Positions 54,901 to 64,000 of a stretch of 64,000 bases of DNA are shown here, in pieces. This DNA is from Myrmaecium sp. VS I D KN 1 (taxonomy: Eukaryota; Ascomycota; Dothideomycetes; Valsariales; Valsariaceae). The position numbers were made by a program, and so were the translations under genes. The stretch's first letter is position 1. Each line of letters begins with the position of its first letter. A model generated the notes under the pieces. That model saw only the letters and a list, made by a program, of their open reading frames with translations, was not told the origin of the DNA and made no database searches. The stretch is taken from the NCBI GenBank assembly GCA_019775845.1, contig JADQAV010000065.1:1-64000 (forward strand), in the 5' to 3' direction.

Positions 54901-56135
54901 GGCGGGAACCACCACCGGCGGCGACGGTGTTAATGTCGAGTTGAGGGGACTGAATGGTGACACCCGCAGTGGTGGTTTCAAAGACGTGGTCGTAGCGGCC
55001 TTCACCATAACGGCTGACGTCGGTACTGGTACCTCCCATATCGAAGCCGATGACGGGTATCTTGGTTTCCGGGTCGTAGGAGGTGAGGGCGTAGCCAACC
55101 ACACCGCCAGCAGGTCCACTAAGGATGGCCTTCAGCCCGGAGAAGGAGTCAACGTCCACCAGACCACCATCTGACTGCATGAACTCGCATCGTGCGCCCT
55201 TAGCCCCGGGTTCCTCCTTGACGCTCGCTGTGCCCAGGCCACCCTCGAAGCCCTTTTGGAATCCAGCGATGTACTTTTTGATGGCGGGGGTGAGGTAGGC
55301 GTCTGCGCAGGCAGAGGTCGCGCGCGGCACGAGCTTGATCATGGGCATGAGCTCATGACTCAAGCTTACGTGCTCGAAACCGATCTCCTTGGCGATCCTC
55401 CCGACGAGGGCTTCGTGGTTGGGGTATGTGTAGGCGTGCATCAGACAGACTGCAATGCTCCGGAGACCAGAGTCGTAGACTTCCTGCAATTGTTTCCTGA
55501 TCTTCTCCTCGGACAGTCGATTCAGGATCCGGACCGCTTCTCCAGAAAGACCGCGGACGATCTCCGCATCTGCACCAGCCTTCTCCAGCGGCTCTGCCTG
55601 CGTCTCGTGCCTCGTCGGGTCCTCCGCATAGTCCTCTAATGTCACACGTTCGTCGACCTCCACGACCGTCTTGTACAGGGTGTCCGGTTTCCGGATGGCC
55701 AAGTCGAAGATGTTGGGTCTTGACTGGTTGCCAATCTCTAGACAGTCCTTGAACCCCTTTGTGACCACCATCGCAATGTCCTCGCCCTTCCTCTCCAACA
55801 GAGCATTGGTAGCCACCGTTGTCCCCATACGGATGCTCTCTATTTGTGTCGTGTCCAGCGGCTGGCCACGGGGTATCTCTTTGCCGGTGAACCGCTCGAG
55901 GAGTCGGCGAATCCCCTCGAGGGGAGCGTCGTCGTAGTTCCCCGGGTCTACAGACAACAGCTTGATGATGACATCGTCCTCCATCTTCCCTGTGCCAGGA
56001 TTCCCGACACAGTCCGTGAAGGTCCCACCTCGCTTGGTGCATCAAGTCAGTGAGAGCGTGCGGCTGAGAAATCTAGTGATTACTCACGTCGATGGCGATG
56101 CGAATGCCTCGCCCTGTCTTATTTGGTCCTGCCAT
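51995..56135 (-). CDS. 5-oxoprolinase (ATP-hydrolysing), hydantoinase A/B fusion
   Basis: Exons 56088-56135 and 51995-56032 on the minus strand; the 55-nt intron interrupts IRIAID|RGGTFTDC; 1361 aa. The N-terminal half has Hydant_A_N and hydantoinase-A domains (IRIAIDRGGTFTDC, GFDMGGTSTDVSRYG, GGAGGQHAVAIAEALG). The C-terminal half, from about residue 770, is the hydantoinase-B domain (SNHPMFGGTHLPDI, ASRAHHADIGG, NTRITDAEVFERRYP, TPGGGGWG). The enzyme converts 5-oxo-L-proline to glutamate with ATP, closing the glutathione gamma-glutamyl cycle in the cytosol. Length is slightly above the usual 1270-1300, due to an Asn/Lys/Glu-rich insert near the C terminus. All domains are intact in one frame. 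Confidence 0.95.
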
Positions 56136-58320
56136 GACTGTGGGAAAGGGGTGTGTGGATGAGGAGGGTATGGGCTGTGACTACAACTATGGTTGAGGGA
56201 GGGCAGGCGAGTTATTATACTCAGACGATCGGAAGCAATAACCGACCCTGGTGGTGCCGACAAGATGGGTGGGTAATCGGCAAGGGGTCTGAGGTGATCC
56301 GGAGGAAGAATGCGTCTATCTACAGGCCTTTGGGGCGTGTTTGCTGCGCGTCTGGAGCTTTGTGAGGGCAGCTCGGAGGGAAGCTGTACGATCGGGATGG
56401 CAAGCCGATCAGTGACTAGACCGAAAGCAGGCGGGGCAAGTGGATGAAATGGTGTAATTGAAGCTGATCTCGTTTGTCACAGCGCATAATCGCGCTCGAA
56501 AACCTCTACAAAAGCCCTAAAGGGGTATCTCAAGGACGGCGGCACCGGTTTGAGGGCCAAAGCAGGCGTGAAGATGTGACATTTGGTCTGAGACCCCGCC
56601 GAACCGTATCATCTCGAGGCTCTCGCGATGGGCCTGTGCGGCGGGCTTATCCCCGCATTTTCTGCCACCGCCCCGTCTATCTAATCTCGGATCTCCCCAC
56701 GGATCTGAGCCGCCGTACTTCGCTCCGGACTTGCCTCGGCGAGTCAGCATTCTTCTCGGGCTGCACCGACCTGACTAGCAGCTTGTGCCTCCCTCACTCA
56801 TGTCCCCTTTTCTCGCCGATGGGGAGAGCCTCATAAGACCAGAGAGCTCGCATCACGAGCCGGCAGACCGCGCCGAGATGGGTAGTGTATGGTCGGGAGG
56901 GCGTCCCCGAAGACCAGGGGGTTGCAGCGACTTCATGTGAACGGACTGTCGCTCCGGTCTTTCAACTTGGAAGAGTCCTATCGCGCCTACTATGCTCTCC
57001 ACCGGACTGTGTGTACAGCTCTATTTATTTATGTACACATCCTCTCCACGGCACGCCATCCCAATACTTGGCGAGTACAGCTCCATATGACATCCATTGT
57101 CTTCCATGCATCCTTCCAATAGCCCAGACCCCCTCCCTTCACAATGCAGTCCTCTCACCCTCTCCGCCCGCCTGACCCTCGCCTCTGCCCAATCTGCCTA
57201 CAACATCGTCAGCTCCGCCAGCCCAACCTACGCCGCACGTGGCCCATTCCCTATCTTCCCTTGGAACCCCTATCCCCTCAGCAATTCGGCATCCTCTCCC
57301 TTGCCTCTGGTACATATATACGTCACTGCGAGGGGTGGTCTGGCGGGCAGGGTCTCATGAGGGAAAGTCACGCTTGTTGTCTCATTGCTGCGATTCTGAA
57401 CCATTTTGACCGTAGCGTATCCCCCTGCATCCTAGTTTGATGATGGTTGATGAAGTGGGAGTTGGAGTTGTATTAATGGCGGCATGCGGGAGGAGAGATG
57501 TCAAGCCTTCCAATTTTGGGGAAGAAGAGGGGATCAATGGTCTGGAGGCACTGTAAGGAAAAGGGCTGATGGATATAAAAAGATAATACTACTGTACTCG
57601 CACGCTTCGGATTGGTTTGACGTATAAAGATGGGTGGGTGGTTGAATATGTGGCTCTGGTTGCATCGATATTAAATGGGAGGATAAGAAAAGTAAATAAT
57701 AAAATGAATCAAAAGGAAAACCCGAAAACCCCCTAGACCACAGCCATTATCTGTTATATCAGAACCATTGCCCAATTCACCTCTACCAATCGAGATGATT
57801 ATGTGCAAGTTCCACCTTTGTCTCCCAGAGTTTCTTAACCTAGTCTTTGCTGTTTACCGCGGCGTGCTCAGTGCCAAAGTTCACAGCCTCATCGTGGAAC
57901 ATAACGCCGAAGAATCACCGACTGGACGTTCACAATCGCCTAAATAGAAAATCCGAAGGTGTAGAGAGGCTGAATACTTGCTGGTAGAGCGGAAAGAGGG
58001 ATATGGCCACGAGAAGACACGGTCGCGGTGCTTGCCGACTGGTATATAAGGACCTTAAAAGGCTTCGTCAAAGTTGCTGTTGAGGTTTACGAGCCAGGAA
58101 GAGTCGGATTATGAGGTGGTGTTGAAGCCTTAGGCGAAAAGTCTTGGCCCGCACCCGACGCGGGTGGACATCGGCACAACCTTTCGCCGAGGCGAGAAGC
58201 TCCGCACACACTGCATTTTGGTGAGCGACCCGAAAAACGACGCACTCTCGCCGACTAACCTGACAACAGCGACCTTTCCACCACACCCACACCCATCCAC
58301 GACCCGGAAAATCAGTCAAG
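56136..58320. other. Divergent intergenic region, no gene seen
   Basis: 2.2 kb between the 5-oxoprolinase promoter and the ribosomal protein gene. No coding frame recognised. A TATA-like TATATAAG lies at 58043-58050 and a pyrimidine tract (CGACCTTTCCACC) at about 58269-58281, just before the L44 start. Confidence 0.55.
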
Positions 58321-59163
58321 ATGGTGAGTTGCTTTTTGCATCTTTGCATCCCTCAACCAGCAAAACAGGGACAATGGCAGCTCTGAGACACTGGCGACCG
58401 ACTCCGCTGCGGATCCTTGAACCGGCGACCGGATGCTCGCCGTAGACATGGCGACTGCACTACGATTTGCGCATCTTCGACTCGGCAATGCACTTCTCGA
58501 CGGCTCTGCTTGGAACGATCGGGCGGGTTTGGAGGGGATGGATTTGGGCATGACGGAAGTGGGCATTGCCGAAGTGTGATCGACTTCGAAAGTTCGCCGG
58601 GTACCATCAACGCTTTATCGCCGAATTCGCCAGTGTCTCCGAGCGCTGTCAGAAAGCCAATCCCCAAAAATTTTGATTCGGAGATCAGAACCGGAGGATT
58701 ATAACTGACTCCGCATCCTTTCCAGGTCAACGTTCCCAAGACCAGGAGGACCTACTGCAAGGGCAAGGACTGCAAGAAGCACACCCAGCACCGTGTTACC
58801 CAGTACAAGGCCGGCAAGGTACGCGCTCGCTGAAGCAGATCTACGAGAGTGTATGGGTTCTGACTCCCTTCAAGGCTTCGCTGTTCGCCCAGGGTAAGCG
58901 TCGTTATGACCGCAAGCAGTCCGGTTACGGTGGTCAGACCAAGCCTGTCTTCCACAAGAAGGCCAAGACCACCAAGAAGGTCGTCCTGAGACTGGAGTGC
59001 ACTGTCTGCAAGACCAAGGCTCAGCTCGCTCTCAAGCGCTGCAAGCACTTCGAGTTGGGGTATGTTGCCACAGTTCGCGAGTCTGGGAATCTATGCGATA
59101 TGCTAACATTTTCTTTCCAACAGTGGCGACAAGAAGACCAAGGGTGCTGCTCTTGTCTTCTAA
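58321..59163 (+). CDS. RPL44: 60S ribosomal protein L44 (eL42)
   Basis: Exons 58321-58323, 58726-58818, 58875-59059 and 59124-59163; 106 aa, the usual length. The protein reads [20 protein letters not shown] and ends [13 protein letters not shown]. Zinc-binding cysteines are in [10 protein letters not shown] and in [24 protein letters not shown]. It sits near the tRNA exit site of the large subunit. The first exon is only the ATG: a 402-nt intron with GTGAGT donor follows at once, a layout also seen in other fungal ribosomal protein genes. The residue at the GGQTKP loop is the site linked to cycloheximide sensitivity in this family; here the sequence is [11 protein letters not shown], with Pro. 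Confidence 0.96.
58324..58725 (+). other. Long first intron of RPL44
   Basis: 402 nt, GTGAGT to TTTCCAG, far longer than other introns in the window. I looked for C/D-box snoRNA boxes and found none convincing. Confidence 0.85.
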
Positions 59164-59735
59164 GCGTGTTCCTTTCTCTTTGTTTGCTTGTCCTCGGCAT
59201 GGGTTCACGTGGGTGCATATCTGGGCGAATTTCTTCGAAGGAAAAATGTGGAATGACGAAACTCGGTTGCTCGTTGTCAGATAACCGAATCCACGCTTGT
59301 GGATAATGAAAACCGGCGTACAATATCAACATGGGTCGTGTCCCGGCATAGGTTCCAAATACAACTAAGGCCGAGGGCCTGCACTTCGAAGAAAGCTGTC
59401 CTGTTTGTTCATGTGTATGTGCAAGAGTGGGGTTGGCGAATGCTGTACGATTCACCAAGATCAAATCCGAGATACCATTTTCCCAGTCTCTCACCAGCCT
59501 GGTCAAAGGGCTTGTCGACAACTTTGGCGATCCAACATGGCAGGCCCTAGTTTGCGTTGAAGCGGACTCATGATTGTTCTATACTCAGGAACTTAGCGGC
59601 AACAAAACGTCGAATCTCAATACCAGAATTTCCATTCTTTGTATGAAGCAACAGAACGATCCGTCAGCCGGAGCAGGAAGTCGTCTTCCAAGTGATGGCA
59701 TTTGACAGAAGCTATTCCGCTTTCTGAGGCGCATA
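59164..59735. other. Convergent intergenic region, no gene seen
   Basis: The 3' flanks of RPL44 and the pseudouridine-phosphate glycosidase/kinase gene. No coding frame recognised. Confidence 0.5.
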
Positions 59736-62291
59736 TTAATCCAACAACCCTACGACATCCCCCACGCTCTCCCTGCTTCTCACCGTCCTCCCCGCCGCTC
59801 TCTGCGCCACCTTGATCGCATCCTCCCATTCCCACCCCTTCGCTAACGCACTCACCAGCACGCCGGCAAATGTGTCTCCGACCCCATTTACACTGATCAC
59901 TTCATGGCCCTTCACCACCTCCTCCGGCGGGAAAGCCCTCACATATAAGCCCCCAACATCCACCTCCTCGTCCCCATTCTCGTTCCGCGCGAGCACGTAG
60001 CTGCTATGCTCCGGCCCACTCAACCGCTTGTCCCCTCTCCGCAAGATTTGCACCAGCAACACACCATCCGGACCCATCTTCGTCAAGACCGTCGGGACAA
60101 AGGGGAGGAGCTGGATCGCACGCTGGGGGAGCCCTTGGTCCACGAGGTGTGACCCTACTGTTGCGGCAAGCGGAACGCGCAGGCCGGTGCTCGGGATGCC
60201 CAGTGCATCAATGACGCGGAAGTGCTCCGGCGTATGCAGGTAGCCGTGCTCTGCGGCAGCGTGATGTAACGCAGCCAACTCATGGACGTTGGGAGTAATG
60301 AGATCCAGCGCCGGGGAAGGGTGGACGGGGCGCGGGGGCCCGCCGTGAGGGAAGAGACGGGTGGACTTGGCGGTGCTGACCGGCTCGACGGTGATGTGTG
60401 TATTAGGTGACTTCTGACGGGCCAGACTGAGCCAGCTTTGCAAGGCAGGTGCGGACCAGTTGGTATCCAGGATGAGGTGGCGGGGTTTTCGGGAGAGATG
60501 GGATGTGATAAGTTCCTCAATGGCAGAGGACGGGAGCGCCTCAAGGGTGCTCATGTCTGCCATAGCGAGGTGGAGGTCCTTATTGCTGTCGTTGACTGCA
60601 ACATACTGAGAGGTGCGGGCGTTGGGAACCACCTGGATGCCGTCCGTGCGGAGACCTTCCGCTTGGAGCTGGGAAATGGCGGCACGACCGCTCAAGTCGT
60701 CGCCCACGACACTCACGAGTTGGACCGGGGGCCCAACGAGGTGGGCGGCTTTGGCGATATTATGAGCGACCCCACCGAGGGACTGTGAGATCTTGGAGGG
60801 ATTTGATGTGTGTAATTGGGGCGTTCTCGTAGCGTCTCCGGTTGTACCTGAGAACGGCGCATAGTCACAGGAAAAGTCAATTGCTAGAGCTCCAGCAACG
60901 ACGATGGCTGGATCAGCTCTATCCACGGGCTTCACGTCTTCGACTTCTGGCGATGGTTCTGGAGTTGCAATCTTCTCAACGGGAGGCATGTATGGCGTGA
61001 ATCCGCTGCTATGTATAACCCCAATCAGCCTCTACGTACAGGCACCATGGTGAAGTCAACTCTCACCCTGACTCAGCGTTTCCTTGTTGCCCTTCCAATA
61101 CAGCAAGCTCACGGGCTATCAGGGTTCCTCTCTTCACGTTGTTCTCGATTAAAGCTCTGTTGGCGGGGATGCTCTTTCCTTGGCTCAGTTCCTTGATCTT
61201 GTTCAGGATAAAGGGCGTATTGTCTTTGCCCGAAGCGCCCGAAGCGTTGGCTTGCCTGATGGCTTCTTCGATGTAGGTTTCCATTTCAGGTTTAGGTATC
61301 TCCGCTGCCTCAGGAATAGGGTTCGCAAAGAGTATCCCAGGGTGTACTGGGAGCGAATGTTGAGCATCTATGACCGTCAGCAATCTCTGAGCATAACGGC
61401 GTGAGAGAATTCCTTACGAATGATAGCAGCAGCTTCCATTTCATTTTCAATCGTGAGCGGGCTCTTAATACCGCTGTCTCGAGACCAGAAAGCAGGGAAA
61501 TCCACTTTCCCTTCTCTTCCGTCTGCGAAAGTGCCTACAAGAACACCTTCTGTCTCGAGATATTCCATGGTCCGCGCAATGTCTAGGAAGCTCTTGCAGC
61601 CACTGCTGACCACAGTGACTGGTGTCCTTCCAAGCTCAGTCAAATCAGCGGAGATATCCATGCTGGATTCGGCTCCCCGGTGAACACCGCCTAAGCCTCC
61701 GGTAGCAAACACTTTAATGCCAGCCAAGTGCGCCAGAATCATGGTACCGGCAATTGTAGTACCTCCATGAAAGGTTTTGCCTGCGAGCCTCTGCGTAATG
61801 TCAGACTCCACTCTTACAGTCTTTCAGGATTTCCCGCCATACCGTTCCGCAAGCATAGGCCAAGTCCCGGCGTGAGATCTTGAGCGTGTCTTGCTTACCC
61901 GCAGACGCAGCCAACTGTATCAGCTCCTCTGGGGATAGTCCTACACGAGCAACGCCGTTGATGATACCAATTGTAGCCGGTACACCGCCGTTCACCCGAA
62001 CAACGCTCTCAAGGTGCGACGCAAGCGCTACATTTTCGGGGTAGGGAAATCCTGGATAGCCAGTCAGTCGATTACGTCGGAGGAAGCAGGATATGGAGCA
62101 CCATGCGTGTAGATAGTAGTCTCGAGAGCTACAACCGGCCGGTTCGCATGTAGCGCTTCTTGAATTTCCTCGGAGATCCGGAGGAAGCTGTTGCTAGTTG
62201 TCTTCGCGCGAGGCTTCGGGGAAAAGGTAGTAGTGGAGTAGAGCCTCGGTCGGCCCAGATTCCTCCATGCAAGAGCTCTTGCGAACGACAT
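59736..62291 (-). CDS. Pseudouridine-5'-phosphate glycosidase / PfkB kinase fusion
   Basis: Five exons on the minus strand: 62102-62291, 61843-62051, 61418-61790, 61067-61367, 59736-61008; 781 aa; introns 50-58 nt. Residues 1-30 (MSFARALAWRNLGRPRLYST) look like a mitochondrial presequence. Residues about 40-355 are the IndA/PsuG domain: ALETTIYTHGFPYPEN, ISRRDLAYACG, HGGTTIAGTM, FATGGLGGVHRG, VVSSGCKSFLDI and HPGILFANPIPE. Residues about 385-780 are a PfkB sugar/nucleoside kinase with SLGGVAHNIAKAAHLVG and the catalytic NGVGDTFAG. Together they would phosphorylate pseudouridine and cleave pseudouridine phosphate to uracil and ribose-5-phosphate. An in-frame Met at 62399 would add 36 residues, but these look like leader. 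Confidence 0.92.
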
Positions 62292-62595
62292 TGTGCCGTA
62301 GTGCCCGGCCGAGTAGTCGCTGCGTATAGAGAGACGTGATGTGAGAAAAGAAGGGCGGGGAGTGGAGAGCCGAGAACCCGCCGGCGGGCGAGCCGCCAAG
62401 GGCGGGGCGGATATCAGATCTGCCCAACGCAGTGGAGCGGAGGTGTCGGCGGTTCGTCAACGCAAGGTGTCTCCATCGCGAAACCCCCAAGCGTCGTCAG
62501 CGCCTCAAGCACCCCAAGCTCCACCTCTTCTCACAACCAGCTGGATACTGGTGCATTGGCGCTTCAATGCTCAGCGTCGCAGACAGCTATTCACG
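62292..62595. promoter_or_regulatory. Short divergent promoter
   Basis: About 300 bp shared by the pseudouridine glycosidase/kinase and ribophorin I genes. GC-rich with no TATA box, as expected for a housekeeping bidirectional promoter. No specific site identified. Confidence 0.5.
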
Positions 62596-64000
62596 ATGAG
62601 GTCTAGCTTTATCTTTCTTAGCTGCGTAGCAGCTTTCTCAAGCTTCTGCTCAGCCGCGAAGGACAACCTAACCGAGCAGCTGTCCTCCAAGCAGATACTC
62701 CCTGATACCTTCAAGCCGCCGAAGCACTTTCGCAATGTCAACCTCGTCCGAAACATCAACCTCGAGAAGTCTTATCCGAGGGAAACCATCAACGTGATAA
62801 TAGAGAACATCGACTCTGAGCCGCAGGACGAATATTACCTCCCGTTCGAAACGAGCTTGATATCGAGAATCGGGGGTTTCGAAGTCAAGGACAAGAAGAA
62901 CCCTTCCAAGGGGCCCTTTGAGACAAGTGTTGTGGAATTCGACAAGTACAGGTAGGCTTGGAGGTCGAAGGTTTACAATTAGGGTGGGTGAAGCTAATTC
63001 AAACTCAAGCCCGACCGAGTACTACCGCATCAAACTTCCTGAGCCTCTGAAGCTAAAGGAGCAGGAAACCCTCAGCATATCCTACTCTATCCTCTCCGCC
63101 CTTGACCCTCTTCCGGCGACCATCGAGCAGACCGATAAACAGTATGTCAAATATACGTTCAGCGCCTACCTGCCTTCGGTCTACGACACCGAGAAGCAGA
63201 AGACCAAGGTCAAATTTCCTTCCGCCGAAGTACCTGATTACACAACCCTTTCGGGCATGAACGCGGACGGTAAGGAGGATCCCCAGAAGCAGGGAAGCAC
63301 ATTCACATATGGTCCTTATGAGAAGATACCGGCGGGCGCAGAGGAGTTCGTTAGCGTTCGCTACGAGTACACCAAGCCGCTCATCCATGCAAAACTCCTG
63401 GAGAGAGACATTGAGGTTAGCCATTGGGGCGGAAACCTCGCTTTCGAGGACCGGTACTGGTTTACCAACCGCGCCGCAAAGCTCAAGGACAACAGCTTCT
63501 CCCGCACGAAGTGGCAGATGAACCAGTACACCAACCAGGCCACCTCCGCTCTGAGAGAGTTCAAGGTGCCTCTGAGGATTGGATCGGCCAACCCCTACTT
63601 CATCGATGATATTGGAAACGTCTCCACTTCCCGCTTCAGGAGTAACCCTCGCGAAGCCAACCTTGAACTTAGGCCCCGCTACCCTCTGTTCGGTGGATGG
63701 AACTACAGCTTCCGCGTTGGTTGGGATGCGGATCTAAAGGACTACCTTCGCAAATTGAAGACAGGCGACACCTACGTTCTCAAGGTTCCCTTCTTGGAGG
63801 GACCCAAGCAGGCCGAGGGTGTGGAGTATGAACGCGTGGAGCTCAGGGTCATTCTTCCTGAGGGAGCAACGTGAGTGTTATACTCCATATCTTACAGATC
63901 ACCTCTAATCATCAAAATCTGACAGCAACATCAAATTGGAATCACATGTCCCCCTTGTTGGCATGGAAACCTCCATCCACCGTACCTTCATGGATACGAT
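62596..64000 (+). CDS. OST1: Ribophorin I, oligosaccharyltransferase alpha subunit (5' part)
   Basis: Exons 62596-62951, 63010-63870 and 63926 to beyond the right edge, so the gene is partial. A signal peptide is clear (MRSSFIFLSCVAAFSSFCSA). The lumenal ribophorin I domain follows, with FETSLISRIGGFEVKDKKN, KYTFSAYLPSVYDTEKQKTKV, VSHWGGNLAFEDRYWFTN and PRYPLFGGWNYSFRVGWD. The first intron was placed at 62952-63009 (58 nt, CTAATTC branch-like sequence) in preference to a 31-nt alternative that would be too short. OST1 is a core ER-membrane subunit of the complex that attaches N-glycans to nascent proteins. The third exon starts NIKLESHVPLVGMETSIHRTF; the C-terminal membrane segment lies outside the window. 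Confidence 0.95.

Noticed and set aside
62952-62982. 31-nt intron alternative in the ribophorin I gene
   Set aside because: Shorter than functional fungal introns; the 58-nt choice ending at 63009 keeps frame, has a branch-like CTAAT and gives a natural YSPTEYYRIK junction.
1-64000. CRISPR arrays, operons, retroelements or virus-like elements
   Set aside because: None seen. Introns, fungal regulators and a telomere repeat show a eukaryotic chromosome, and no reverse transcriptase, integrase or capsid-like frame was recognised.

Overview
The window is the left end of a chromosome from a filamentous ascomycete (Pezizomycotina). It opens with five copies of AACCCT, the complementary strand of the TTAGGG telomere repeat. 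The genes have short introns, mostly 50-100 nt, with GT/AG borders. They include fungal families such as Zn2Cys6 regulators, an Rds1 protein, a MUP1-type permease and an AsaB/CmcJ-type enzyme. The species cannot be named from the sequence alone. Exon joins given below were built by hand from splice signals, reading phase and family expectation.

From 0 to 4.8 kb is the subtelomere. It holds two minus-strand hypothetical proteins, one resembling fungal PD-(D/E)XK-nuclease-like proteins, and a decayed copy of a small inverted-repeat element. From 4.8 to 28 kb lies an oxidative block: an epoxide hydrolase, an FAD oxidoreductase, a Zn2Cys6 regulator, a DHA1-type MFS transporter, a cytochrome P450, a cytochrome b5/cytochrome b5 reductase fusion, a 3-hydroxyacyl-CoA dehydrogenase fused to a beta-propeller, a delta-9 desaturase with its own cytochrome b5 domain, and a second Zn2Cys6 regulator. 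No PKS, NRPS, terpene synthase or prenyltransferase is visible. The block could act on a lipid or a hydrophobic toxicant. An exact 18-bp element and a linked 10-11 bp element recur in the promoter areas of the oxidoreductase/regulator pair and of the transporter, which suggests shared control.

From 28 to 56 kb the genes are sparser: an Rds1 ferritin-like secreted protein, a 0.48-kb MITE-like element with 40-bp terminal inverted repeats, a methionine-permease-type transporter, an AsaB/CmcJ-family enzyme, a Cys-3/MetR-like bZIP factor with an internal duplication, a Gln/His-rich exon, a TauD-type dioxygenase, a small F-box-like protein and 5-oxoprolinase. Several of these could belong to sulfur and glutathione metabolism, but that is inference.

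From 58 kb to the right edge the content is core eukaryotic: ribosomal protein L44 (eL42), a pseudouridine-5'-phosphate glycosidase/PfkB kinase fusion, and the 5' part of ribophorin I (OST1), which runs off the window. No tRNA, rRNA, CRISPR array, retroelement or virus-like element was found.
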